Part shown: positions 23,289 to 33,235 of the stretch, in pieces
Layout: each line of letters starts with the position of its first letter
Position numbering within the stretch: the first letter of the stretch is position 1
Assembly: GCA_034401795.1 (NCBI GenBank)
Contig: CM067369.1
Span: 137,838,496-137,902,495 of the forward strand
From: Chaetoderma sp. LZ-2023a
Lineage: Eukaryota; Mollusca; Caudofoveata; Chaetodermatida; Chaetodermatidae
Reading direction: 5' to 3'
Length of the DNA: 64,000 bases
Made by a program: the position numbers and the translations under genes
Notes under the pieces: model-generated
Databases searched by the model: none
Told to the model about the DNA's origin: nothing
The model's input: only the letters and a program-made list of their open reading frames with translations

Positions 23289-23867
23289 ATGGCAGAGCCA
23301 GAAGAGTTTGAATTAATTGACAATAAGAAGGGAAAGGCGGATGTATGGAAAAATTTCTGGCTGAAACTATCTAAAGTGACAAAGAAGATTGTTGACAATG
23401 TAACAGTGTGTAGGAGATGTAAAGTGGAAATAAAGTTTGCTGGAGGGACATCAAATTTAACTGCCCACATGAGGCGTCATCACCCCACTGTTAATTGTGT
23501 TAAAATTGCAAGGAATAACAATGATAAAGATAAATCACGTGATCTTCCTCCTACATCCGATGTAGGTTCATTATCAGCATCTTTTTCTCAACAACAAACA
23601 ACACTCACTGGAATGTTTGCTGCTAAATACCACTGTTCATCCCCGAAAGCATATCGTATTACAAACCAAATTTCAAGGTTTATAATTAAAGATTTGCGTC
23701 CATACAGTATTGTAGATGGAGATGAGTTCCGGAAATTAATAAATATTTTGGATCCACGGTATAGTGTACCCTCCAGAAAACAATTTTCTGAAGTGGAAAT
23801 TCCTAAACTGTACAATAAAATTGTGGACGAAGTCAAACAAGAACTCAGAAGTCCAGATGTAATGCAG
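23289..23867 (+). CDS. hAT transposase exon 1 (BED zinc finger)
   Basis: ATG at 23,289 starts MAEPEEFELIDNKKGKADVW. The BED zinc finger is at residues 15-62: C38 and C41 in CRRCKVEI, and H58 and H63 in HMRRHHP. A linker and the start of the catalytic domain follow (YSIVDGDEFRKLINILDPRY). The exon ends at codon 193 with CAG|GTAGGT, a good splice donor, in phase 0. Translation past it stops within three codons, which supports splicing. The BED finger binds the transposon ends. The partner exon starts at 24,626 and together they encode 671 residues, a normal size for ZBED-like hAT transposases. The start codon is the first ATG of the frame and the finger begins soon after. Confidence 0.88.
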
Positions 23868-24025
23868 GTAGGTTCGTAAAATTTTAATCCTAGATGGGAC
23901 AAATTCTGTACGATGTATATGAATTATTTTGGTGAATATTTAGAAAATAATATGCGTGGAAGCCAATCACCCCATCAGCTTCAATTTAATCATATTACTT
24001 TCTGAATATCCAACAGAAAATCACG

Positions 24026-24028
<3 letters not shown>

Positions 24029-24066
<38 letters not shown>
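24029..24066. repeat. (AC)n microsatellite in hAT intron
   Basis: About 18 AC units in the transposase intron. Confidence 0.95.
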
Positions 24067-24070
<4 letters not shown>

Positions 24071-24323
24071 TGACAAGTATGATGCCTTAAAACTTGGACA
24101 TGAGCCTTCAGCACTTTCACCACCAAGTGAAATTTCCACAATCTTAAATAATAAATACATGTAAAGTCAAGACACGTATATTTGGGGGGCTTGGTGCTGA
24201 GAATTTTGTCACGCTTGAGAATATTTTGAATGGATCTCTTTGTCAGAAGTATCATACAGGCGAATTGTTACACACATATTCAACATACATGTGTATCAAA
24301 ATATTCACCACACAAATATGCTA

Positions 24324-24415
24324 ATAATAAGGAAATATTAGTTACCTCTCCGTCCGGGATGTATAACAATTGTTATACATCCCGGACGGAGAGGTAACTA
24401 ATATTTCCTTATTAT
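24324..24415. repeat. Perfect 92-bp palindrome in hAT intron
   Basis: Two 46-bp arms meet without a spacer between 24,369 and 24,370 and pair exactly. The outer end is ATAATAAGGAAATATTAG and the centre TATAACAATTGTTATA. The word AAATATGCTAAT occurs just outside on the left (24,314) and again at 24,457, which might be a target duplication bracketing a slightly longer insertion. Confidence 0.95.
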
Positions 24416-24625
24416 GAAGCATCCTGGGAGGGTGGGATCGGGACCAACATTTTCAGAAATATGCTAATGTTTCAATATTGTCATAAATGTAGCTGCTAGC
24501 TGATGACTGTAACTCTATAAGCAATAAAAGAGGGTTGAAAATACTCGAGCAGCGGGCAAGGCAAGTAGCTGTAATCAATACCAAGACCGTTAGTAAATGA
24601 ATTTGATGTCTTTATATTTTAAAAG

Positions 24626-26062
24626 GTCGCTCTCACTACCGATGGATGGACAAGCAGAGCAGTGGAATCATATGTCACAGTTACCTCATGCCATATGAAA
24701 GAGGATTGGTCTCTGCGCTCCTATGTGTTGCAGACTAGGCAACTGCCAGAGTCACATACAGCTGTAAACCTGGCCACTGTTATTTTAGATTCCATAACGG
24801 AGTGGAATATTCCAGTACATCTGCCTGTACCCATTGTATCGGACAATGCGAGTAACATGATTAAATGTGTTGAATTGATAAATGAAACGGTCCCCACTTT
24901 TCATGTTAAATGTTTTGCTCATACTCTGAATCTTGCTGCGCAGAAGGCGCTAAAAGTGAAACGTGTTTCTCATCTTCTTGCCCGTGTGCGAAAAACTGTT
25001 TCATTTTTTCATCGCAGTACAACAGCAACAGCTCTGCTAAAAACTCAGGCTTCACTGTTGTCATTGCCATCCCATAAATTGATCATTGATGTCGCAACAC
25101 GGTGGAACAGTGCATATGATATGGTAGCGAGATTTCTAGAAATGCAATGTGCTGTAATATCAACACTGCGATGTAAAGACTTAAAGTGCAAGGATAAAGC
25201 TGATTTGGCTACTTTATCAGATGACGATGTTTCCTTAGCCGAAGAAGTAGTGAACTGTTTAGAGCCATTGAAAATCATGACTACAGCCTTATGTACTGAA
25301 TCAGCACCCACAGTGTCCATTATCCTGCCTTTACAGGAAAGACTGTTAAACCATTTAATGCAACCAAAAGATGGTGATTCGGCTGCAGTAGTTGAAATGA
25401 AAAAGGCTGTTCATGATGACCTTTGTGATAGGTATGTCAAAGAGAAAGATACATTGTTATTAGCAGCGTCATTGGATCCACGATTCAAATCTTTGCCTTT
25501 CATTGATGAGGAGCTAAAGTTTGATACATTTAATAGATTGGCAAGTGAAGCGGCCAAGTTATCAGAGTTTCAACACGTCTCTACACCACAAATACCTCAG
25601 TCAGCAGCTAACGGTGACATTACAATGCCACCACTGCCACATTTGGATGGAATATGTGAGAACAATCAAAATCAGGTTTCAGTAGTGCATGATCAGCCAA
25701 CCATTCCACCCTGTAAAAAACGTAGACTGTCATCCTTATGTGATGTATTAGGGGGCGACTATTATAAAACTAAACAGGAACCACCAAAACCAACACTTGT
25801 AATTGCACAAGAACAGGTTACAACATACCGAGCATTAGAGACACTGGAATTAAGTAATAATCCACTTTCCTGGTGGAAGGAAAACCAACATAAATGTCCC
25901 CTTATAGCTAAACTAGCTATGTGTTTTCTTTCTATACCAGCTACGAGTGTACCATCGGAGCGAGTCTTTTCCACAGCGGGTGACATCGTAACTGCACAGA
26001 GATCACTTCTCAAGGGTACTCATGTTGACAAACTCATATTCTTGAAGAAAAATATGAAGTAA
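24626..26062 (+). CDS. hAT transposase exon 2 (catalytic and dimerisation domains)
   Basis: The acceptor TTTTAAAAG precedes 24,626 and the frame joins exon 1 without shift: VALTTDGWTSRAVESY. TTDGW carries the first catalytic Asp. PIVSDNASNMIKCVE with a downstream CFAHTLNLAAQ is the second conserved block, and WNSAYDM the next. The C-terminal hAT dimerisation domain is complete: NPLSWWKEN, LAMCFLSIPATSVPSERVFS, TAGDIVTAQRS and VDKLIFLKKNMK, ending with TAA at 26,060. No internal stop or frameshift is present over 478 codons. The product would cut and paste hAT-1 in the nucleus. Because perfect target duplications flank it, I read it as a live transposon rather than a domesticated ZBED gene. 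Confidence 0.9.
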   Translation, partial: VALTTDGWTSRAVESYVTVTSCHMKEDWSLRSYVLQTRQLPESHTAVNLATVILDSITEWNIPVHLPVPIVSDNASNMIKCVELINETVPTFHVKCFAHTLNLAAQKALKVKRVSHLLARVRKTVSFFHRSTTATALLKTQASLLSLPSHKLIIDVATRWNSAYDMVARFLEMQCAVISTLRCKDLKCKDKADLATLSDDDVSLAEEVVNCLEPLKIMTTALCTESAPTVSIILPLQERLLNHLMQPKDGDSAAVVEMKKAVHDDLCDRYVKEKDTLLLAASLDPRFKSLPFIDEELKFDTFNRLASEAAKLSEFQHVSTPQIPQSAANGDITMPPLPHLDGICENNQNQVSVVHDQPTIPPCKKRRLSSLCDVLGGDYYKTKQEPPKPTLVIAQEQVTTYRALETLELSNNPLSWWKENQHKCPLIAKLAMCFLSIPATSVPSERVFSTAGDIVTAQRSLLKGTHVDKLIFLKKNMK

Positions 26063-26744
26063 CTGTGGTTTCTATTTTCTAATGGCTTTTATTCAGTAGT
26101 TCAACAATATTAGTATTAATTCCACATTTCTGTTTTCTCGTAATTTCACTAATTTGCCATGAATAAAAAAAATTTATCCCAGCACTTAAATCTCATGGCA
26201 ACCATTCCAGAAAGTTAATTAGAAATATTCTGAAGACTGAATATTTTGAAAATAATTTTACTATTTGCATAGCAGCCACTTCTACTCTAGACAGAACTAG
26301 CTTCTGGCATTAAGCAGAAATGCTTCTAGTCAATAGTCACATTATTCTCAAAACTAACCCTTCAAGCATATTTCTAAAATTGTAGAGATTAGAGAATGTA
26401 GCTTGTAGCTGCCAGGCCATGCTTTTTATTGTTAACCTGCTACTACTTAGTACTGTATCTTACTAGTTACTATTCATTAATCAATCAATACTCAATAATC
26501 AGTATTATTCAGTAGTCTGACTACTGCATGTACACAGCTTTGATTTTTGTTCAAGGTTTGGCAGTGTGTGCCATGGCCCATGGGGGTAAATAAAAGACTA
26601 AAACAAGAAATGCTGTCATGATTTAATCATTTATTTTGTTTTTATTAGCATTCAGCAGTGAAATCATAGTATTTCAATTTCAAGGCAGTCATACATACAC
26701 AATTTAAGAACTAACAAAGTTAGTCAATTAGAGTAGATGAATTG

Positions 26745-27120
26745 AATGTTGAATATTTTGAAAATAGTTTGACTGGAAGACATTGGCGATTTGCTGTCTT
26801 AGACAGTAAAATCATTCAAATGCCATTAATTTATTAATGGTCCATACCAAATGGCAAATAACCAAATACCAGTAAGATTGTTTCTAAAAAAAATCCCAGA
26901 TTGAAAACAAGATTGACTTTAAAATATATTAATCAGTAAGTAAATAATTTAAGAATTTACAATATGACAACATCTACCACTGCCACCGACAAATCCCTGA
27001 AAAGTATATTCGTTACATATAAAACTTATTTTGTTGCATAATTTGAAGTTAATTTGACTGAAAGCCATGGCTGCCTAAGACAGCAACGGCTTCCAATCAA
27101 ATTAATTTGAAAATACTCAA
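26745..27120. mobile_element. MITE family M2 copy inside hAT-1
   Basis: The left edge has GAATATTTTGAAAATAGTTT followed by GACTGGAAG and TGCTGTCTTAGACA. The right edge carries the inverse: CTAAGACAGCAACGGCTTCC and AATTTGAAAATACTC. It is non-coding, about 375 bp, between the transposase gene and the right end of hAT-1, and so inserted after or carried by that transposon. Confidence 0.6.
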
Positions 27121-27362
27121 AACAGTTTATCTGTGTTTTTGAGGACAGAGATGGCATACTGAAAGTTAGCATAGATAATAATCATTATATATATGGTACA
27201 TTTACAATAACTATATAGTGAAGAATTCCAGCATGTAGAGAGCTTCATGAAGCCTTTGCTTGCAGTTTCTCACGCATCCAATATATTGCAATATGTATCG
27301 CAATACATCGAAAAATATTGCAATATATTGCAATACAAAATTTCCCGCAATACCCACCCCTA

Positions 27363-27370
27363 ATTGTTTG
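27363..27370. repeat. hAT-1 right target-site duplication
   Basis: ATTGTTTG, identical to 22,311-22,318, directly after CACCCCTA. Confidence 0.9.
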
Positions 27371-28348
27371 TAAATATTTGTATATTATTTTGTTGGTCTT
27401 TATTTGCCATGTCTCGGCCCAATCCAATTTGGGGTGTATGCGTGTTTAGTGTCTGTTTCAGATGTCGATGTACATAATGTATATATATATATTATATATA
27501 ATAACGAGTACACTAAGCCTTAATTACGCCACATCAGTCTTATTCATCTGTGTTGATAAGCTGTGGTCGTATAAAAAGATTATAAAATTTGAAAAGCATG
27601 AATTACGCCACATCCACATCAGTATTATTTATGCGTGTTGATAAGCTGTGGTCGTAAATATTCCGACATAAATACTTGTATAATTTGTCTTTATGTTTGT
27701 GTTTTGCCAGTAATCACGCGTGTGTGTATGCATGCGAGCGTGCATGCAGTGGCACTTTGGATCTTGGGGTGAGAAAATGGATTTTGTTCGATTTGAGCTG
27801 TATGCTAGTAAATACATAGGCTTCTTCTACCATTCATTCTTTAACTCTCCAAGGTTCGCTAACATCATGACTTCAGCCAGGTTTGTGTGTGCACGCGTAT
27901 CTGAGGAAGAAAAAAGTATAATATAAGCAGTTTGAATCATGCAACTTATGCAATGCATTTATTATGAGAAATATAGTCATAAATGATTCAAAAAATCAAA
28001 AAGTACCATTCTTTGTCGGCTAGAGTGTTCAAGGGTTAATGCTCTAGTGTAGCGCTCAGAGCCAGCCAGCACTCAGAGACTCAGACATCTGCGAAATCGC
28101 TCCTACAGCTGTTTACAATAGGCCGCAATGCTATTATACAGGACGCCTCAGCGCCGATGATTATCTATAGCCCCAGCGACAACATCGGCGCTGGAGTGAG
28201 GCAATGTGCCAGACTCTTATCGATTAAAGGTTTGCATCAGTTGCGATTGCCGTTTTGATGCTATTATGATTCCTCTGCACTGACATAAAACCATGGGAGT
28301 TTATTTACTAAATAATATATTGCACTTAAAAGCCGATACATATTTCTC
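27371..28348. other. Intergenic; about 78-bp imperfect duplication 27,520-27,658
   Basis: AATTACGCCACATC and TGTTGATAAGCTGTGGTCGT occur in the same order at about 27,521 and again at 27,600. No gene was recognised. GCGCCGATGAT and CATCGGCGCTGG face each other near 28,150-28,190. Confidence 0.55.
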
Positions 28349-28497
28349 CTTCGATCAATACTCACCATTCTATTACTTCTGATATACAAGGTGGCCCTGA
28401 CAGCTGGCTCTAGGACTATAGACTTAGAAAGCTTTACCGACTCCTTGGAACCGGGTACTCGGCTCCCAACTGCCGAGTACCCTAGCAACAAGAGGAA
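28349..28497 (+). repeat. DIRS-B left terminal repeat
   Basis: The block running from CTTCGATCAATACTCACC to GGGTACTCGGCTCCCAACTG and GCCGAGTACC recurs at 31,004, 43,474 and 56,462 with few differences. It contains its own small hairpin (GGTACTCGGC opposite GCCGAGTACC). Confidence 0.8.
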
Positions 28498-28603
28498 TAC
28501 ATGCTTTTGCAGTTGGAAAGATCTTGAGAAATTAAATCTAAGTCTTTTTGTCTGTGGTTTATTGTGATAGCTAGTGCGTTTCTACAAGGATATTTGGATT
28601 AAT

Positions 28604-28627
28604 ATGGATACCGCCGAGGATAACCAG
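28604..28627 (+). CDS. DIRS-B1 leader exon
   Basis: An eight-codon frame MDTAEDNQ ends CAG|GTTGTA. The same exon with a few changes occurs at 31,259, 50,775 and 56,752, each ending GATAACCAG|GT. In this copy the matching acceptor is deleted, so it cannot splice into the element's ORF. Confidence 0.55.
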
Positions 28628-29049
28628 GTTGTATATTTCCTTATTATTCCATAGTTAAAATTTTGTGTGTGTCGCATGTTCCAATTTCTAACCCCTAAGA
28701 AGATGGGACGTGTGTTAACAACGAAATATGCCGGATGATCGCCTTCTTTAAACCCCAACAGGTGATCGGCAGATATGAAAACAGGTGTTTGCTACGGTAT
28801 TTTTAACACGAATATCGGCTGACGTCGTTTCTCCGTAAGATCCGAGCGGGTGACGTCACACCCGTGTTGCTCGGATGTTTGTGAAGAAATTTTTTCATTA
28901 ATTCTTATTCTAGGAGCTGCGTACTAAAATAGTACCAGAAAACTTTGGAATTTCAAGTTTTGCGTGTTATCATGATCTGTTTGCAATGATCGGTGGTTTC
29001 AAAATTCTTGATTAAGATGTGTGGTCTGCGGTTTTACCGTGTGATACAG

Positions 29050-29504
29050 CAGTTTGGGACAAATCCCAGGGACACCACGAGGTAGTCCTGTCCCTTTGCG
29101 ATGCGGGTGTGAGGGAAGCCATGAGTGCTGTCAACCATTCTTATCACCTTCTTCAGTCGGTGTAGGCTGAAGCGGGGGCAGGCCACCCTGTGGCGCTTTC
29201 GTGCGTCAATGACGGCCTGGGGCTGTCTATGGATGCACTGGCAAGGGTGAACCTACAGCTAGAGCTGGTGCGGCAAGCGCACGCACTAGGGGCTGTAGGG
29301 AAGCCGCTGACCGTGCAATCTTCCAAAAAGCAGAAGAAGCATAAAGGCAAGGCGAAAGCTAAATCTAGTGCGGCTGCTGCTTCGACTGGCTTTTCTCAGC
29401 CGCCGCTGGCGAAGAAAGCCAGGAAGGTTGTGGAGGCCCCTACCCTCCCCAATGTTGCTCCTGATCACCCTAAGGGCGGAAAGAAGGGAGCGGATCGTAC
29501 CTGA
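29050..29504 (+). pseudogene. DIRS-B1 gag-like C-terminal part
   Basis: The frame matches the gag-like region of copy B3: ALSCVNDGLGLSMDALARV, then a K/A-rich tail ending GGKKGADRT and a stop at 29,504. An in-frame stop near 29,165 and a deletion after ALARV (the TGPxxFGG block seen in B3 is missing) make it non-functional. The Lys-rich C-terminus suggests nucleic-acid binding. Confidence 0.65.
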
Positions 29505-29639
29505 GGGTACGAGAGCTTCCTTCGTATCCGCCTGGACCGCACCTGTGCGACAGGAACAGCGGTGCCAGTTAGACCTGCCGAGCCAAGACCGAAATGGGTC
29601 TCTCTCTCGTTAAGAGAGGGGGGGGCGGACTGCGAGCCG

Positions 29640-31000
29640 GACAACCCCGTTAGACGTCGAGGCGTCTATGGTGGGTGGAAGGCTCATGCGTTTCGTCGAG
29701 GCCTGGCAAGGTGTGACGTCAGACAGTCTGGTCCTGGGATGGTTATCCCAGGGTTACATGCCGGAGTGGTGGGACTTTCCACCACAAAATCTGTCTTTGG
29801 CACCTGTCTGGACACCCGTACCAAGGGAGCCAGACAAGTTAGAAGCCGTTCAAAAGGAAGTGTCGGGGTTGCTTCTGAAGGGAGCAATAAAACCAGCAAA
29901 CCGAAACACTCCAGGCTTCTATTCAAACATGTTCCTTGTCCCCAAGAGCACAGGGGGATGGAGACCCGTACTCAATCTCAGGCCATTAAATTGGTTTATC
30001 CATACGCCTCGGTTCCAGATGGAATCGCTGAGGTCGGTAATGGCAGGATTGAGGAAGGGAATGTGGTGCGTGTCGATCGATCTGAAAGATGCATATTTCC
30101 ACATTCCAATGAACAGGAGTTGTCACAGGTTTCTGAGATTTGCGTTTCAGAATCAAGTCTGGGAGTTTATTGTCCTCCCATTTGGCCTGTCGACAGCTCC
30201 AAGGGTTTTCACAAGAGTGGTCCTTGTGGTGACAGCGTTTCTCAGAAAAGAGAACTTGGCGCTACACACCTACATAGACGATTGGCTGATCAAGGCAGAC
30301 ACGGCAGCCAGGTTAGAGGTGGATACTGCTCTGACTCAAGTTACTTTCAGATCTAGGCTGGATAGTCAACAAGGAGAAATCCGAGTTGACACCCACTCAA
30401 CATTTCGTTTATTTAGGGATGCGATTCGATCTCGAGGAGGGCAGGGTTTACCCGTCAGAGCCCAGAGTGGTGTCTGTTAGCCATCCTCAAGAGTTTTCGA
30501 TTGGGAGACCACATTCAGGCGAGGCAGTTTCTTCAGATGCTTGGCATTATGGTCTCCATGGAGCAGGTGATCCCGTACGCTGCTCTAATGCGAAGACCTA
30601 TCCAGTTGTATCTGATGTCTCTGTGGAAACAGAGAACAGAACCCCTGTCAAAACTGGTGCCAGTTTTGGAGCCAATAGCGTTTCATCTTGTATGGTGGAA
30701 AAAGCGTCAGAATCTCCTAGTAGGGGTTTCGCTGCACCTACCCCACCCCCAGCTGTCCGTGTACACGGATGCATCGCTGGAGGGGTGGGGGGCCTGCCTG
30801 GGAGAACACCAAGTCTCGGGCACATGGACTCTCCAAGAGAGCCAGCTGCATATCAATCTGTTGGAAATGATGGCAGTGGAACTGGCGTTGGAACAGTTTC
30901 TTCCAATGGTCAGGGGCAAGGTGATAATGATACGATCTGACAATTCGACGGTCGTATCATACATAAATCGCCAAGGCGGGACCAGGTCACCCACATTCTG
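29640..31000 (+). pseudogene. DIRS-B1 reverse transcriptase/RNase H, frameshifted
   Basis: The RT is open from 29,668 to about 30,335: NTPGFYSNMFLVPKSTGGWR, SIDLKDAYFHIPMNRS, VLPFGLSTAPRVFTRV and the catalytic YIDDW. A frameshift near 30,335 and another near 30,490 are needed to reach RNase H, LSVYTDASLEGWGACLGEH and MIRSDNSTVVSYINRQGG. The sequence is cut immediately afterwards. Methyltransferase-like and recombinase parts are missing. DIRS RTs make the single-stranded cDNA that is later circularised; this copy is dead. Confidence 0.85.
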
Positions 31001-31258
31001 TTACTTCTGATATACAGCTGGCCCTGACAGCGGCTCTAGGATTATAGACTTAGAAAGCTTTACCGACTCCTGGGAACCGGGTACTCGGCTCCCAACTGCC
31101 GAGTACCCATTTACCATAGAGCTCATTCTTGTTTGCATAGCAACAAGAGCAATACATGCTTTCTGCATTGAGGATTTTAGTGTTTTTTGTGAAAGAAAAT
31201 CTAAGTCTTTAATCTGTGATAGTTTGTGTGTTCGTGAAAGGATTAACTAAAGGATACT

Positions 31259-31285
31259 ATGGAGAATACCACCGAAGATAACCAG
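31259..31285 (+). CDS. DIRS-B1b leader exon
   Basis: MENTTEDNQ, ending CAG|GTTGTA in phase 0. It joins in frame to the exon at 32,035 after a 749-nt intron ending TTTATTGTAG. Its short, acidic sequence is shared with the other B copies. Confidence 0.6.
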
Positions 31286-32034
31286 GTTGTATTGTTCTTT
31301 ATTATCCATAGTTAAAAGACTTAGCTCTCTAAATTTCGCTGTGTCGCATGTTCCAATTTCTAACCCCATAGAATCTGGGACGTGTGCTAACAACGATATA
31401 TGCCAGACGATCGCCTTCTTTAACCCCCAACAGGCGATCGGCAGATATGAAAATAGGTGTTATGCTACGGTATTTCTAACACGAATATCGGCTGACGTTC
31501 TCAGTAGGATCCGAGCGGGTGACGTCACACCCGGTCGCTCGGATGTTTATGTGAAGAAAAATTTTTCATTAATTCGTGCATCTTGTTCTGGGTGCTGCGT
31601 ACTAAAAATGGTACCGGAAACTTTAGAATGATCAAGTTTACGTGCGATCACGATCGGTTTGCAATGATCGGTGGTTTCAAAATTCTTGAGTAGATGCGTG
31701 GTCTGCGGTTTTACCGTGTGATACAGCAGTTTGTTATACATTTTGTTGTTTTCTTCACATATCGTGCTGCTTTCGTTAGGAGTATAATTTATATTGATTA
31801 GTAAATATACCCCGAATGCTATGCGATATGATTCCTGGAGCCGTTACACATCCTGGAGGATCTATTATGGGTGTGTTTAATGCCCGCCTCGTTCTTGTCG
31901 TCATAGTCAATGCGATCGTTGTTGTAACGTGGCGGGGTGGGGTGCGGGAGGGTTACAGTTAACTTATGAGTCAAATTATTTGAAAATTAATTGTCTGCCT
32001 TCCATCCGGGTCTCGTTCCGCTTGTTTATTGTAG

Positions 32035-32256
32035 GTTTCTGCTTATGTTATAGGCCAAGCCAGCCCGCCATCATGTGACGAATGCCATAAGTTTGTCCGT
32101 GTCGTGTTCAAGGACCATGTCTGTTTTAGGTGTTCCCTGTGTAATATTGATCATAGGTGTAATGTTTGTGCAGTGTGGTCCGTTGAGATGATGGTTACGT
32201 TCCTTGCCAGAAGGACTTGGCTGGGTCTGACGCGGGGTCAGGCGGTCCGAGAGTAA
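32035..32256 (+). CDS. DIRS-B1b Cys/His module exon
   Basis: The exon starts VSAYVIGQASPPS in frame with the leader exon and holds seven Cys and one His in the order C-x2-C-x10-H-x-C-x2-C-x2-C-x5-C-x2-C (CDECH..., HVCFRCSLC, CNVC). The same spacing occurs in DIRS-A1. The frame ends with TAA at 32,254 after GLTRGQAVRE; copies B2 and B3 have the same stop at the same place. The eight ligands would suit two zinc ions. With the leader this is an 81-residue protein, perhaps the N-terminus of a gag-like product if the stop is read through or bypassed. Confidence 0.65.
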   Translation, partial: VSAYVIGQASPPSCDECHKFVRVVFKDHVCFRCSLCNIDHRCNVCAVWSVEMMVTFLARRTWLGLTRGQAVRE

Positions 32257-33219
32257 ATCGTGGAGCGCCCGGTTCGGCCGGTGGGGGTGCTCCACATCCC
32301 CAGCTGGAGGTGGCGGAGATGGCACCGCCGGCGTGGTTTGGTCCGGCTGTGCAGGGTTTTTCTGCATAGCGTTCTGCCCACGCTGTTGTCGTCCCTGCTA
32401 CCAAAGGTTGGGGGGCAGTTTCTCCCCATGCCTGGTGCGGATCCTGTCCTCGGACAGGATTCTGGACTGGTTACCAGACGGGTTTCTGTTTCTCTGCGGC
32501 CACCTCCGGGTGGTCCAGTAGTGATGGCCGGTCCGTCAGGTGTGGGAGCCGTCCGCCAGGACGGTTCCACGGTTGACTCGTCTAGTGACGACTCTTCGGA
32601 GTCTGAAGACGAGGAGGCCGAGGAGGAGAGGTTGCTGCGGCCCATGAAGCCGCAGGTGGAGAATATGGAGGTTGATTCCGTCCTGGACGGAACCGGCCTC
32701 CATTTGTCTGGTTTGGCGCAAGCCAGGTCAGCGGCTCCGCCTGTGGCTGAGGCAAATCCGTTACCGTGCACCGGTTCCGTGCGGCTTGGTTTGGCACCAG
32801 CCGTCACGGGAACGGGTGTGTCGGGCCGGGTGTGGTACTCACCTATCTCGCCTGGTCCGGCAGTCGGATGTGGGGTGCCGTTGGCGCCCGTGTCCGGCTA
32901 TGGTTCCGCGACTGCTACGGGTCCGTACGGTTTTCCGTGCGGACCTACCCCATGGACCGGAGTGTTTCATGGGGTGGCGGCGGAACCATGTGGTACCGGA
33001 GTGCCTGGCGTGCCAGCCGTGGCTCCTTGCCGGGAGGCCGTGGCTGGCAGACCCGTGAGCATGTCAACGGGTGACGTGTTTGCGGGGGTGTCTTCATCGG
33101 AGGTAGATTGGTCAGATGCTCTGGCGTGGCTAGCCAGGGTTGACCCGTCTGTGGTTTCGGCCACGGCCGATGAAGATGCGCCCCGTCCGTCGGTTGCGTC
33201 GATCAGGACGGGGATTTAG
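32257..33219 (+). CDS. DIRS-B1b gag-like ORF
   Basis: The frame continues directly after the TAA of the Cys/His exon, without shift, for about 320 codons. It holds an acidic serine stretch (SSSDDSSESEDEEAEEERLL), a Gly/Pro/Val-rich middle and STGDVFAGVSSSEVDWSDAL followed by WLARVDPSVV, a block shared with B2, B3 and, as EDDWSYACQWLV, with A2. In B3 the equivalent N-terminal part (MAPPAWFGPARQGV) is in another frame, so this copy has small indels. No enzyme motif is seen. The position before RT and the composition fit the DIRS ORF1 structural protein. Confidence 0.55.
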   Translation: MVERPVRPVGVLHIPSWRWRRWHRRRGLVRLCRVFLHSVLPTLLSSLLPKVGGQFLPMPGADPVLGQDSGLVTRRVSVSLRPPPGGPVVMAGPSGVGAVRQDGSTVDSSSDDSSESEDEEAEEERLLRPMKPQVENMEVDSVLDGTGLHLSGLAQARSAAPPVAEANPLPCTGSVRLGLAPAVTGTGVSGRVWYSPISPGPAVGCGVPLAPVSGYGSATATGPYGFPCGPTPWTGVFHGVAAEPCGTGVPGVPAVAPCREAVAGRPVSMSTGDVFAGVSSSEVDWSDALAWLARVDPSVVSATADEDAPRPSVASIRTGI

Positions 33220-33235
33220 TCCGCGGCCCGGATCC

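Larger units (their letters stand above)
22319..27362 (+). mobile_element. Complete hAT transposon (hAT-1)
   Basis: The ends are TAGGGGTG at 22,319 and CACCCCTA ending at 27,362, an exact 8-bp inverted repeat. They are bounded by the exact 8-bp duplication ATTGTTTG. Beyond the first ten bases the ends are not inverted copies but are both rich in CAATA and CGATA words. Inside is one two-exon transposase gene on the plus strand with a polyadenylation-type AATAAA at 26,162. The intron holds a CA repeat and a 92-bp perfect palindrome; the 3' part holds an M2 MITE. Nothing obviously disables the element, so it may be recent. Confidence 0.92.
28349..31003 (+). mobile_element. DIRS family B, copy B1, internally deleted and 3'-truncated
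   Basis: It starts with the family B terminal repeat TCTCCTTCGATCAATACTCA, then the leader exon and part of the leader intron. A jump near 29,040 goes straight to the gag C-terminal region, so the Cys/His module and gag N-terminus are gone. RT and RNase H follow with frameshifts. The copy stops at about 31,000 in RNase H, where the next DIRS copy begins within a shared ATTCTGT. Confidence 0.85.

Noticed and set aside
24662-26062. Reading the second hAT exon as a complete gene starting at 24,662
   Set aside because: That position is GTG, not ATG, and the in-frame sequence VALTTDGWTSRA before it is a conserved transposase block joined to exon 1 by good splice sites.
23289-26062. Domesticated ZBED host gene
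   Set aside because: Intact terminal repeats and an exact 8-bp duplication enclose it, so it is a transposon.
32238-32807. Long minus-strand frames over the DIRS gag regions (also near 51,718-52,268 and 58,066-58,809)
   Set aside because: GC-rich antisense shadows. They lack domains and copy the plus-strand gag repeats.
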